A stretch of DNA of 64,000 bases from Citrus sinensis (taxonomy: Eukaryota > Streptophyta > Magnoliopsida > Sapindales > Rutaceae). A program made the position numbers and the translations under genes. Under the pieces are notes generated by a model. That model was not told where the DNA came from and ran no database searches. It saw only the letters and a program-made list of their open reading frames with translations. Positions 11,379 through 23,343 of the stretch are shown one piece after another; within the stretch, counting starts at the first letter, position 1; each line of letters starts with the position of its first letter. The stretch is from the NCBI RefSeq assembly GCF_022201045.2, contig NC_068556.1, forward strand, positions 20,565,501-20,629,500, in the 5' to 3' direction.

Positions 11379-14300
11379 TCACAGAATCCAGCATCTGCAG
11401 CCTCGTGACTCTTTAGGTCTTTCAAACCACCGATCCCATAATGGATTCAAAGGACCATTTGTTCTGTCAAGGCAGAATTAAAAGAAATTTCAGAAATAGC
11501 CAAATTAGCTCCAGGAAACTAATATAAGAACCCAAGGAGGGACATTTACATTGGCAGTAGAGGATCCGGTATAGCTTCAACATTTCTCAGTGTTCTGGCA
11601 CATCAAAACAAAAATTAGATTCTGAAATGTCGTCTGTAAGTTTTAGACGAACGATTAATCGCATAATCTTACTCGTTGCATGCAGCTGAGGCCTTCTCTG
11701 TCTTGTCAAGTTGTTCCAACTCCTCCTGCGTAATACACATTAATTTATTATAATACTGTCCACATTACATATTATTATAATACTGTCCACAATAATTTAT
11801 TGATGACCTACCTATGTTTGGCAATTTCAGAAGCTACAATGCACCAACTTTTGCTTCATTAAATATATTTTAATTTTTATTATAATTATTTTATTTAATA
11901 ATCCTATATTATATTATACTATATTATTATATGATATTAATATAATATAACATTCATATGTTAGTAATTACTATAAAAATAATTATTTATATTTAATTTA
12001 ATACAATTAATAACAAAATAGTAATGAGTTTAAATAATATCAATTTATTATTAATATGAAACTAATACAGTAAACATCAAACAGTGTACAATATTATTAT
12101 AATATAATGTTAATGCAATACAACATAATACAATACTCTTATATTAAATAATTCAATACGGTGCGCCAAATGCACCCATAGAGATTTAAGTAGGTGAATC
12201 AGAGAAGTAGGATCTCAGCTGATAGAATTGATAATAACATTAAAGGACAAACAAATAAATAACTGACAGGAATCCATAAATTTTACAGCACCAAGAAACC
12301 ATCGCATGCCAATATTCCAAATCAATGGAGAGTTTCATACTTTACAACTTTCGGGCTACATATTCCATGCAGTTATATTTACCAAAATTATTATCACCAG
12401 TCAAATTCAGTGATCTTGGATGCCCCACCCGAGATCTACGACCAAAATAGAACCTGATCTAGGAAGTTGAAGGACAGATGTAACCTAATAACCTAATGAG
12501 GAAAATAATAGCATGTTCGTGAGATTTTCCAGTGATTGGAAAGAATCTAGACATTAATTAACTCTTAGGAAATTGATTTTGTTGCTGAGGAGACAGTCCC
12601 AGTAAATTCTCAAAAGCCTCAGAAGCACTGGACAGCCGATTGATTGTCAATAATAAATGCATCAAACCTGTTCTTTTGAAAAAAAAAAAATCACCAGGAT
12701 CAAGGATTTGGGTTACAAGCCTGAAGTGCCATCCAAAGTGATAAATGAACCTAAGGCTCAGTCTGAATTTTTACAAAATTAGTATTGCAATATTAAAGAG
12801 GTAATCCTCAATCCGTAAATGAATTTGACCAGAGACCATCTATGGCTGAATACTAGTTGAAACGAGATCATTCATGAAATACACTACAGCTACCTTTAAG
12901 AGTATGAATTTGGCTATTGTTCAACCAATTACTGTTTGGCTATTGTCCAACCAATTACCGTAAAAATCCATGCAAAAGAGGAAATGAATGAGATTACAAA
13001 GACGAGGGGAGGCGTCCATTCTTCTAAAAGTATAGAATTGTAATAAGCACTATCTGCGAATTACCAAGCTCATAAAAATGTAAACCTCCTTCTCTGAATC
13101 ATTTCTTAGATAACTTGACAGGTAAAAGTGGATCAGTATACATTTCAGGTTGTTGACTGTGTGCAGAAACATTTGTAAACATTAATCAGAAATACACAGG
13201 CCTGAAACTAAGCAATATATCCAGATGAAAACTGCTGTTCTTCCATAGCGTCTGGTTCGATTGGGTGTCTTCAGCCTCCTATCACAGGCCTGAGACTAAG
13301 TCCCCTCTATTCTTGCCCAGCTATAGCCATTAATCAGTAGAATTGCGACTGTAGGTCTCTTCTGAGGAAAACTACCTACCTGTTTCAGCCTATGCAGAAG
13401 GATTTAGATGAAGGAAAATTCTCCAGTTGGGTTCAATTGTAAACGACATTTAATCAACCCAAAAAGATAATTATTCTAATATTCCTTTACCCCACCTCAA
13501 TCTCATCAAGATACCAAACTTGGTTAGACCAGGACTTGATTCCAAGACCTCTTTTACAACAACAAGAAGATACCCAATCAGCTTAAACTCGCAAGTCCAA
13601 GAAAAAACAACAATATTATTAATTCCAATAACAGCCAGCACAAGTTGCTCTGCCTACAAGATGCCACGCCCTGTGCTTCCTCACATTAAAAAGAAACGAC
13701 TGTGACTGAATAACTAACCGTAGGCTTACGCTTTCCTTATAGAGCCATGTATTACAAAAATAGAAGCAAACTATAACTGACGCGACTCAGAGAAATTTCA
13801 AAAAAGTCGATACAGGGAAAAGGAAAACAAGGTTTAAAATTTACTTCAGGGCAATATCTATTGTAGACTGATATTTGAGAACCTACAAACCCCCTTAACT
13901 TTTGAGAGTAATCCACCAAAAGCCACTGGCTCGCAACAAAATTCTGAGCCCTAACCATAATAAAGCGACCCCCTCAAGATTCCACATTTTCTTACAAAAA
14001 CACATTATATCAAAATACTGAACCAAGTGATCTATCAAACAAGAGTAAAATCTAACAATCGATTCAACAGGATTTAATTTGCATGGCTCCAGGGACCAAT
14101 AAACTCTTATAAACAGCTGAAAACTCTCCATATTCTTGAAACAATTCACCAGAGTAGTCATCTCTGATAAACAATTGAAACGTGATAGCAATTTCTGTCA
14201 TCAAGCAAATTGATATGCAAGGCCCCACCATTTTAACTTCAAAATTAAAATTCCCTCAAAAAAAAGTAAACTCATTTTTCACCTCCCTACATTAACAATG

Positions 14301-14570
14301 CAGAAGATTGATACCACACCATTATCCTTTTGAGATTACCCTTTCCAATCAATAATCATAAACACACACAAAACAGAAAATAAATAACCAAAATAACCAT
14401 AAAAATAATAAAAACCGAAAAAAGGAACTAACCTCTAAGAATCTAGTTTCTTGCTCGAGCCTTTTAAGTTCAGCTTGTATTCTGTGCTTGCCTCGAGTAT
14501 CGCCACTACCAGTCAAAGATTGAGTTCTTTGAGTATTCAAACCCCTGGAATCAGACCTATCCGATTGCAT
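11379..14570 (-). CDS. AGG1/AGG2: Heterotrimeric G-protein gamma subunit, type A (AGG1/AGG2)
   Basis: This small subunit pairs with G-beta and anchors the dimer at the plasma membrane. Four minus-strand exons, 14570-14433, 11725-11673, 11594-11550 and 11463-11379, all with GT-AG borders, give 321 nt and 106 residues; the Arabidopsis homologues have about 98-100. The first intron is 2.7 kb. Residues 28-60 form the coiled coil that contacts G-beta. DPLLP is at 74-78 and NPLWDRWFE at 85-93. The protein ends in CRCWIL: CWIL is a CaaL box for geranylgeranylation and Cys101 is a likely palmitoylation site. The three downstream exons are too short to appear as open frames and were found by splicing. 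AGG1 and AGG2 cannot be told apart here. Confidence 0.93.
11740..12190. repeat. AT-rich, MITE-like block in AGG intron 1
   Basis: TATTATAATACTGTCCACA is repeated near 11748 and 11772. The block from about 11812 to 12183 is almost pure A/T. It ends in CAATACGGTGCGCCAAATGC, whose reverse complement resembles the terminal repeat of a common plant MITE family; the left end (TGTTTGGCAATT) matches only weakly. The rest of the intron, to 14432, shows nothing I recognise. Confidence 0.35.
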
Positions 14571-15240
14571 CTCTCAATTCGCAAATTGAATACAACAAAA
14601 AGAACAGTAAAAACCCAAGCTTTATTAGGAGCAATAAAACAGCCTAGTACAAAACAAAACTTGTGTGTACATATGTATCACCAAAAAGAAGCCATTAGAG
14701 AGGAAACCAAGGATGACCCAGATGAAATCTCGATGGACCCCATGAAACTAATAACAAAAACAACAACCCTGTCGTTTCAAAGCAAGAAGACGGATCTGTG
14801 TTACTGTCTTAAAGCACACATCAACATAGAGATGGAAAAAATGAAATGAAAAGAATGAGAGGTTTTTCTTTCTGCTGTTGAAAAAATATAAAAGTGTGTA
14901 GGAGTGAAAGGCTAAAAAGACAGACTTTTTGTAAGGCGTTTATTCTTTCTTTGATATGTCTCTTGTTATGTTATGTTCTGTTTTGTTTTGTAATGTTGGG
15001 TTTGGGTGATGTATCAAAGCCAGCACCCTTTTTTTTTCCCTCTCATTTTCTGTGTCCTTTTTTTGTCTCTTTATGGTTCGTTCGTTCACTCACTCGCTAT
15101 GGTTCTGTTCTTTCTTTCAAAGCTTTTTACTCTGTACTCGCACCCAAACAGCGCGCGTGCGGATCCACCATTACCAGACGGATAATATCATCTGGGTCTT
15201 TGAGATTTATTGAAAATCACAAATAAAGATAAGGGTCCTT
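14571..15240. other. AGG upstream region
   Basis: This contains the probable AGG leader and promoter, read on the minus strand. Sequence up to about 14880 is purine-rich on the plus strand, as expected for a pyrimidine-rich leader on the other strand. No convincing gene is present; the open frames here are antisense to AGG. Confidence 0.3.
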
Positions 15241-15241
15241 C

Positions 15242-15307
15242 TATCTTACATGCATGTAAGATACATTTTTCTCACATGAATAGTATATGGATCCATATAC
15301 TATTCAT
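15242..15307. repeat. Two adjacent perfect palindromes (22 and 32 bp)
   Basis: 15242-15263 is a perfect 22-bp palindrome centred on ATGCAT, and 15276-15307 is a perfect 32-bp palindrome centred on GGATCC. Only 12 bp separate them, and neither has a loop or mismatch. The first contains the CATGCATG (RY) word. They could form cruciforms or be the core of a very short foldback element. Confidence 0.85.
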
Positions 15308-15969
15308 AGATATACGTGACATGTGTTTGTATTATTTTTTATAACTTTTCATTTCATTTGGGAACAATGATGACATTCTTTTATCAACCGAAATTCTTTC
15401 TTTTAGGTGTTTGTCGTAATCAACTAGGGTTTGACTATGTTAGAATTGTTTCATGATAAAATACTGTTGATAACCGTACGATCATAGATATAAATATTAA
15501 ATATATATTTATTAATATAATCTAACGATCATTATCAATATTTTACAGTAGAGCATCTCCATCATAGCCACTACGAATCAACTGAGATCAAATCATTAAG
15601 AAAAAAGAAAAAAGAGAAAAAAAAAAAAGAGAGAAGCAGCAGAAGAAGAAAAAGTTGTATTTGTAAAGTTATTATTACAACGTATATATTTATTCGTGTA
15701 ACTTTATAAAACAAGGGGACTGAGATGTGAGTTCCCATTTTATACTTTCTGCATTTAAAAAGCAGAGCGTGTAGATCAGCCGAAGGGTAAGAGCGTGACC
15801 ACGGCAGCGGTGTTCGACGCGTGGAAGTCCACTGTAGAGGTGGGACGTCGTTGTCTTGTGTTTGATTGGGGGGTGCGAACACGCGGGTGCGTTGAAATTC
15901 GTGAGCGCGTGCAGCTCTTTTTTCTACCTCCCTTTTTGGCTGCGTTCCGCGCCTCTTTTCCTAATCCTA

Positions 15970-16223
15970 CTCCCTCTCCCAGTTCTCTGTTCGTCAAACC
16001 TTATTCACGCCAAATTGGCTTAGATTCTGTAACATACGCACCCAATGCATGCACCACACCTGTCCTGCATATGGAGAAAAAGCATGCAATTGTTTTTGTT
16101 TGGTAGCTGGCTAACCAATCAGGAGCTGGCTAAGTTGGATCTGTATGTTACAGAATCTGTAACTTAGCTAGCTCCCTCTCCCAGTTCTCTGTTCGTCAAA
16201 CCTTATTCACGCCAAATTGGCTT
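15970..16223. repeat. 52-bp direct repeat enclosing a 150-bp foldback insert
   Basis: 15970-16021 and 16172-16223 are identical 52-bp copies. The 150 bp between them contains a perfect 16-bp inverted pair, AGATTCTGTAACATAC at 16022-16037 with its complement at 16143-16158. It also contains a 54-bp near-palindrome at 16122-16175 with GGAGCTGGCTAAGTT-type arms. A 52-bp duplication is far too long for a normal transposon target site, so this is either a 202-bp tandem duplication with partial loss or a repair-mediated insertion. Confidence 0.8.
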
Positions 16224-17960
16224 TCCCCGCTTTGGCCCCCTCCCCTATCTGACAGCGTGGACACCTCTCCTGTACCCACTCGTTGGTTCTTTCAGTAAAT
16301 CCCACCAATAGTCTCTTTTATTATTCTTTTCTTAATCCTGTTTTTGTCCCTTTTCGGTTTGGTAAAGGCGTAAAGCTTAGCCCTTTAATCATTTCTCGAA
16401 ATTGTTGCTATTGGTGATTGGCATGCCAATCAAAGAATGTGGACAATTTGTTTCATGTGAAAGTCTTAGAATGACAACTGAAATAAGATTGCACTTGAAT
16501 ATGTTTTCCTTGCCGCGACATTTTGTATAGAAATTGATTGTATCATCCGAATGACTTTTGGTTTTTGAAAATTCAAAAAAGAAAAAAGAAAAGGATGGCA
16601 TTAGCTGTGTATCCTATTTGTGAATTGTATTTTGATTTATTTGTAAAATTGTTTTCATAATTTAAAGCAAAATTGTAAGTGTCGGCACATCAACTGTGCT
16701 GGCAGCTTAATTGAAGTGCTTGCTGTGTTCGATCTCATGAGTGTAAGGGTAATGTATATCTCAAAGAGATTCTTTGCATTTTTCCAAGTGGCCAGGCTCT
16801 GGCAGCTTCGATGCATGCACCTGGTGGCATTTTTATTTGAATAGGCAATGGATTGTGTGTCTCTTCCAGCTCACGTGTGCTCTCTGGATATCAAATCAGC
16901 TGGGTGATTTCAATCCCAGCAATCATACATATACGAATTGAAAATGGGATATTTCCACTTAAAATTCTAGTTTAAATCCACACATTGATATCTAATCATT
17001 AATTTATTCAACTCAATCCAAACACGGAAACCATACTCTTCCTGAAAAAATCAAGACCATTGATTTTGTGAACAACATATTCCTGAAAAGCCTACACACG
17101 CGCGCGCACCCACCAATATGAAATCAACCTAACAGTTGTTCTTCTATTTGGTTCATCTTTGACGTCCATCTCTTCTTCTATTCCGCTGCTTTAATTTCCT
17201 CCCGCTCAATTGCGGCCTCTAGAATCAACAAACCTTCCAAGGCTGAAGGCTCTGGTCTAATTCCTATGTTAATTGATTGATGATGCTGGATTTAATTGCA
17301 ACTCACTTGTTGGCAGTAACAACTGAATTTTGATTTAAGTTTATTTAAAAATACTAGGTGGTAATATGAGAGTTTCATGCTTCTTCAAAGAAATTGATGG
17401 TCTAATTGCGATCCTACCTATAAAGATAGATACGAGTCACCGAATATGATAGATTCCATGCATCTGGTAGATTTGATAGCATGTGATTGCAGCCTTTTGG
17501 TTTTTGAGTCATCTATTTAATAGTGTTTTAACTTTTAATCTCTTAAATTGAGATAATTGATCGGTGATATATTGATATCTAAATTTAAATCCAAAAATTA
17601 GGTTAAAATGAATGCCATATGCACTAATATATATCTCAGAATTGGACATAAATCCCTCCGCACATCGATCCCTAATTTATGGTATGTCTCAACTCTAGAA
17701 AAGAGAAGTGGTGCCCTTTCGATTTGAGAATGTTTGCAACTCACAAATGCCATAACTTATAAGACTTCATAATTGCCTTACTCTTTACTAAAATTGAAGG
17801 AATTAATTTCCTCTTTATACTCGGCCTTAAAAAAGTAATCTGAATCTTGCTTTAGCTGGTATGATTTCTGAAATAAAGTGAAACCATAAGCATTCATTCA
17901 TAACTCTCAAATCCCAATATCCCGAAGGGCTTCATGGATTCGGTTAAGAAGCCTACGTTA
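16224..17960. other. Intergenic DNA without recognised features
   Basis: AT-rich sequence with no gene, inverted repeat or retrotransposon signature that I could recognise. A short alternating CG run (ACGCGCGCGCACCC) lies near 17099. Confidence 0.3.
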
Positions 17961-17974
17961 CTGCCACTTCGACA

Positions 17975-18019
17975 CACGTGGCACCCTCATGCACACACAC
18001 CATGCACCTCATATATTAG
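17975..18019 (+). promoter_or_regulatory. G-box and TATA upstream of the split proline-rich gene
   Basis: CACGTG at 17975-17980 (ACACACGTGGCACC) is followed about 30 bp later by the TATA-like CATATATTAG near 18010. The intact proline-rich gene downstream has the same arrangement, with a G-box at 24902 and a TATA near 24953. Confidence 0.45.
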
Positions 18020-18151
18020 GTACGTGCTTCGATTTGCTCGTAATAACTCATGATTTCGCCTGCTCGTTGCATCATTTCCCACGAACGGACAAAACCAAAA
18101 TCAAGAAACGGCCACTGTTGAGCTTCTGCAATCTCATCCAACTCACTCGTG

Positions 18152-18282
18152 ATGAAGAAAGTAATTCCATTTTTTACATTCAACTCAAATGCCACCACAA
18201 AATCCGCGTTATTATTACTATTATCTTCACATGCCTCAGAATTTTCAAAGCAAATAAAAATGTCCTTGGATAACCTGATGGG
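18152..18282 (+). pseudogene. 5' part of a disrupted gene, cut by the Copia insertion
   Basis: The open frame from ATG 18152 (MKKVIPFFTF...) runs to the left LTR at 18283. An inner ATG at 18261 (MSLDNLM) may be the true start. The last bases, AACCTGATGGG, resemble the start of the intact paralogue at 25128 (ATGAACCTGATGAG). This suggests the element landed a few codons into a proline-rich gene. Without the element, this frame would reach a stop soon after the junction, so a frameshift also separates it from the proline-rich frame. Confidence 0.4.
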
Positions 18283-18788
18283 TGTTGAAAAGTCAAAGAA
18301 GAGCTTGCCAATTTCAAGGTTGGTAGCACGATTTGGTACACCAACAATTGTAGAGATTCTTCAAGCCGAAAAGAAAGAATGGACAAAGGGGATGGATTTG
18401 GAAAATAATAATAATTAAAAAATTATATTTTTAATTATTTTATTCTTTGCATAGTAATTCATTTCTCCTATAAATAGCTAAGGATTTCATTTATTTGAAA
18501 TCATTCCAAAATTGTTAAGCTTATAAGTTTCTAAGTTTTTGAGAGAAGTGAGAGAAATGTGTCTGGAGAATTTATCTTTCCTGCAGAGTGTGAGAGTACT
18601 GGGTATATTTGGGTTTCTGGGAAGTGAGATTCGTTACTCAAATATTGTACTCTATTAATTGTTAAATAAACAATTATTCTTTCTTGCTTCCGTGGATGTA
18701 GGTTTAATTACCGAACCACGTAAATTCTTGTGTCCTTTATTTTTCTGTAATTATTTGGTGCGCTTGATTCTGCATTCCACGCACAACA
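18283..18788 (+). repeat. Left LTR of the Copia element
   Basis: 506 bp, TG...CA. It carries a TATA-like CCTATAAATAGC near 18470 and the conserved tail GTGGATGTAGGTTTAATTAC. It contains about 6 bp and about 12 bp absent from the right copy. Confidence 0.92.
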
Positions 18789-18790
18789 AG

Positions 18791-18802
18791 TGGTATCAGA
18801 GC
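18791..18802 (+). other. Primer-binding site (initiator Met-tRNA)
   Basis: TGGTATCAGAGC begins 2 bp after the left LTR end, the standard position in copia elements. Confidence 0.9.
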
Positions 18803-19107
18803 CAAAGGTTCGTACTTAGGGGGATACTGTATTGTTCACGTATACGGTACTATTCCTGTATACGGTACTGTTCACGAATACTTGGGAGATGATCATTTGT
18901 ACTTTGGAGACAATCTATTGTAAGTAGTGTGTATTTTTGCATGTCTAGGAAAGTTCTGTCAACAAAGGCGATATGAGTCTAAGGATTCTGGTTTTTAATT
19001 GGGACTGAGTTCCCGTCCAGTTTTCTGGGAACTTTCTTGGTGCATTTATTCACGCGAAATTAACATCATAAAGACTGTTTTTCAAGTGGAAATAGTTCAT
19101 TGAGAAA

Positions 19108-19980
19108 ATGGTAGAAGGTGAAACTTTCAGAATTAGGGAGAGATCTACCGAGACTATTTCAGGAGACACTTCAGGTGGGAGGCGAGATTTGTCCAATCGC
19201 TATTCAGCACCTGTTATAGGAGGCCAGAAGATCGATGTTAAAAAGTTTAATGGGAAAATCAACTTCGGCATGTGGAGGCGCGAAGTTATGGATGCCCTTA
19301 TTCAAATCGATCTCGATGTTGTTCTGAAAAATAAAAGACACTTGTATGATGAAGAGATTTGGGATCGTATGAATGAAAAAGCTTATGGTCAGATCAAATC
19401 TTGTTTGACCAAGGAGGTGAAATACTTGGTGAAAGATGAGGAGTGTGCGGTGACTTTGTGGCGTACATTGGAAGAGAAGTACCTGGTGAAAAGTCCTGAA
19501 AATCGCTTTCATGCAATGAGCCAAGTATATGGTTTTCAAATGAAGCATGGGGTGTCAATGCACGATCATGTTTCAAGATTTGAAAAGTTATTTGCTGATT
19601 TGAAGAATCTTGATGAAGATATTAAAGATGAAGTCAAGGCTATGATTCTGTTATACTCACTACCAGAGGAGCTATTTTGTGACTACTTTGATATATGGGA
19701 AAAGTGTGATCGTCTTTAAAGATGTTTGCACATCATTGACTAGCTTAGAGATTCGGCATAATGATAAAAATTCTGAACGAGCATCGTCTAAAGCTTTGAT
19801 TAGCAAAGATTGGGCGATGGAGAAACAAAAGAAGCGTGGTGGAAAGAATTCTCGATCCAAATCGAGAAGCAGAAATATAGCTCGAGATGAGTGTGTCTTT
19901 TGTCATGAAAATGGCCATTGGAGGAAAGATTGTCCAAAGGCTCAAAAGAGAGATGGGAAGAAACCAGCAACAGCAAACAT
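19108..19980 (+). pseudogene. Copia gag (capsid and zinc knuckle), frameshifted
   Basis: The frame starting at 19108 (MVEGETF) contains the UBN2-type capsid region (KFNGKINFGMWRREV) and stops at 19719. The protein continues in another frame from about 19680, where LIYGKS and the zinc knuckle CVFCHENGHWRKDC (CX2CX4HX4C, about 19892-19933) are found. A net frameshift near 19680-19700 breaks the polyprotein. Confidence 0.9.
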
Positions 19981-22900
19981 GAGACGGAAAGATGAGGGCT
20001 CTGATTATTCACTAAGTATTACTCATGCAGCATACGTGGCTAGTTTGAGGGAGTGGATACTTGATACTGGAGCAACCTATCATTTGTGTCCTATTAAGGA
20101 ATGGTTTACAAATTTTCGTAATCTGGAATCCGGTGCAGTTGTGATGGGGAATAATCAACCTTGTCGCACAATGGGGATATGAACAATTCGGCTCAAAATG
20201 TTTGATGGAATGGTTAGAGAGCTCAAAGAGGTTAGATTTGTTCCAGCTTTAAAGAAAATCTAATTTTTGTGGGTGCTTTGGAAGCTAAAGGCTACAAGAT
20301 TACCATTGAAGATGGCACAATGAAATTTACACATGGGGCTATCGTGATTCTGCAAGGAGTTCGGCGTCACTATCTATACTATTTGAAGGGAGGTACAACT
20401 GATAAAGCAAATGTTGTTGAGGCGCACAGTGACACCACCAAGCTATGGCATGTATGACTGGGACATGCTGGAGAGAAGTCTTTGCAAACTCTGATAAGAC
20501 ATGGACTCTTAAAAGGTACTAAAACCTGTAAATTAAATTTCTGTGAGCATTGTGTAGTAGGCAAGAAAACAAGGGTCAAGTTTGGTACAGCTAATCACTA
20601 TACTCGTGAGATCCTTGAATATGTTCATAGTGATGTATGGGGACCAACCAAGACTGCATCAATTGGTGGAAGCCATTATTTTGTTACATTTATTGATGAT
20701 TTCTCTAGACGTGTGTGGGTGTACACCATGCGAGCAAAGGATGAGGTTCTAGAGATTTTCATGAAATAGAAGAAATTAGTGAAGACTCAAACTGGTAGAA
20801 AGATCAAAGTATTACGATCTGATAATGGGGGTGAATATACTTCTGATCCATTCTTGCAAGTATGCCAGAATGAGGGTATTAAAAGACATTTCACGGTGAG
20901 ACATACTCCGCAACAGAACAGTATGGCTGAGCGTGTGAATCGTACTTTACTGGAGAAGGTACGGTGTATGTTATCTAATGCTGGTTTAGATAAAAAGTTT
21001 TAGGCTGAAGCTGTGAGCTACGCAAGTCACTTAGTAAACCGGTTGCCTTCTGCTGCAATTGGAGGTAAAACTCCTATGGAAATGTGGTCTGAAAAGTATG
21101 CACAAGACTATGATTCCCTTCGTGTATTCAGGTGTCCAGCTTATTATCATATCAAAGATGGTAAACTGGATCCTCGTGCTAGAAAAGCTATCTTTGTGGG
21201 ATTCAAAGGTGGAGTAAAGGGCTTCAAGCTTTGGGATCTCGAAGACAAAAAGTTTGTGTGTAGCAAAGATGTCACATTTGATGAAGCTTCAATGATGAAA
21301 GCTTCAAGTTCTCAGCAGGTGGAGAACAAGACCAAAGAGGTATTGCAGCGGGTGGAGTTTGATGCAACTCCATATGTACCAGTTAGTTCTACATCAAAGA
21401 AGAGTTCAACTATGGAGGTGACACCTAGAGTTGAAGAAGATGTTGTTTTTTCTGATGTCCCACAAAATAAAGAAACAATTGATGATGTAGATAATGATGA
21501 TTTTATAGCAACAAGGAGGCCAATAAGAGAGACAAAGAAACTCAGATGGCTTACTAAAGATATGGTGATAGCCTATGCACTTCCAGTTATTGATGATGAC
21601 ATCCCCAACACTTTCGATGAAGCATTACGCAGCAGTGAAAGTGATCAGTGGAAGTTAGCCATGGAGGAAGAGATAAAATCTCTCCATCAAAACCAGACTT
21701 TGGAACTTGTAAAGTTACCAAAGGGAAAAAGGGCTATTGGTAATAAATGGATCTACACTAAAAAGCAAGGATCTCCAAATCAAACAACTCCTCGATACAA
21801 GGCAAGGCTCGTGGCAAAATGTTTTGCTCAAAAGGAAGGTATTGACTATAGTGAAGTTTTCTCTCCAATTGTAAAACATACTTCCATTCGTATCATACTT
21901 GCCTTAATTACATAATATGAGTTAGAGTTGGCTCAATTGGATGTTAAGACGGCGTTCTTACATAGAGATTTGGAGGAGGAAATCTATATGATTCAGCCTT
22001 ATGGTTTCAGAGTTGCTGGAAAGGAGAATCATGTGTGTAGGTTGATTAAATCTTTGTACGGACTGAAGCAATCGCCAAGGCAGTGGTACAAAAGATTTGA
22101 TCAATTTATACAAGGTCAGAAATTCACCAGAAGTGAACACGATCATTGTGTTTACTTTAGAAGACTACCAGATGGAGTTTTCATATATTTGTTACTCTAT
22201 GTCGATGATATACTTATAGCTTCGAAGAATAGAGATGAGATCGAAAGATTAAAGAAGTAGCTGGCTTCTGAGTTCGAGATGAAAGACTTAAGTGATGCAC
22301 AGAGAATACTTGGAATGGAGATTCGTAGAGACAAGAAGAATGAGAGCGTATGGTTGACTCAAAAGTCTTATTTGAAAAAAGTGCTAGAAAGATTCGGTAT
22401 GAATGACAAAACTAAACCGGTATATACACCTCTAACTCCTCATTTCAAATTAAGCTCTTCTTCATGTCCTAGATCTCAAGAGGAGCGCGATTACATGGCT
22501 CGTGTTCCATATGCTAGTGTTGTGGGTAGTCTTATATATGCTATGGTATGCACAAGACCCAATATATCTTAAGCAATGAGCATGGTTAGTAGATACATGC
22601 ACAATCCGGGTAAAAATCAATGGCTTGCGGTAAAGTGGATTCTCCGATATCTGTATGGGACAGTTGATGTTGGGTTATTGTTCAAGAATGATTGTGGTCA
22701 ACAATGTGTTGGGGATTGTGGTCAACAATGTGTTGGGTATTGTGATTCTGATTTTGCTGGAGACCTTGACAAGCGAAGATCAACAACGGACTACGTATTC
22801 ACATTGGGTGGAGGTCCGGTTAGCTGGAGGTCGATTCTACAATCGACAATTGCTCTGTCCACTACGGAAGCAGAGTATATGGCAGAAACTGAAGCTGTAA

Positions 22901-23196
22901 AAAAAGCTATCTGGTTGAAAGGCTTGTTAGGTGATTTGGGAGTAATCCAGGAGAACATTGCGGTCTTCTGTGATAATCAAAGTGCGATATTCCTTGCGAA
23001 GAATCAAATATATCACGCTCGGACGAAGCACATAGATGTGAAATATCATTATGTGAGAGAGATTATCGAGAGCGGTATTGTGTTGTTGAGAAAGATCGAT
23101 ACCAAAGATAATCTATCAGATATGTTGACGAAGTTAGTTTCTGGAGTTAAGTTTCAACATTGCTTGAAATTAATTCAAATCCTTCGATTGTGTTAA
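19981..23196 (+). pseudogene. Copia pol (protease-integrase-RT-RNase H) with multiple stops
   Basis: The protease motif LDTGA is near 20070. The integrase pre-core LWH...LGH and CEHC are at 20446-20550, the core HSDVWGP near 20630 and DNGGEY near 20821. The reverse transcriptase starts near 21620 and includes the catalytic YVDDILIAS at about 22200. RNase H has GYCDSDFAGD near 22737 and SKDNL-like C-terminal sequence to 23196. In-frame stops lie at 20180, 20456, 20767, 21001, 21913, 22258 and 22570, with another frameshift near 20262. A GATTGTGGTCAACAATGTGT-type unit is duplicated in tandem near 22690-22737. The element cannot make its own protein. Confidence 0.92.
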
Positions 23197-23343
23197 GATA
23201 TGTCCTTCGGGAATTTTGAACTACGGTTGGCTTGATCTCAAATTTTGGGTACGTAGGCAGTCATTGAGATGCAGCCACTTTGGGGATGATGGTTCGTTGG
23301 TAGTCGGCTCAGATTTGAACAAATCTTCGCCAAGGTGGAGAAT

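Noticed and set aside
14451-14849. 132-codon plus-strand frame near AGG
   Set aside because: It is antisense to AGG exon 1 and its leader, with no protein-like features.
15571-16106. Three overlapping frames of 70-100 codons on both strands
   Set aside because: They cross a direct repeat and foldback, disagree with one another and match nothing recognised.
18791-18802. tRNA gene fragment
   Set aside because: TGGTATCAGAGC here and at 45302 is the retrotransposon primer-binding site, not a tRNA gene.
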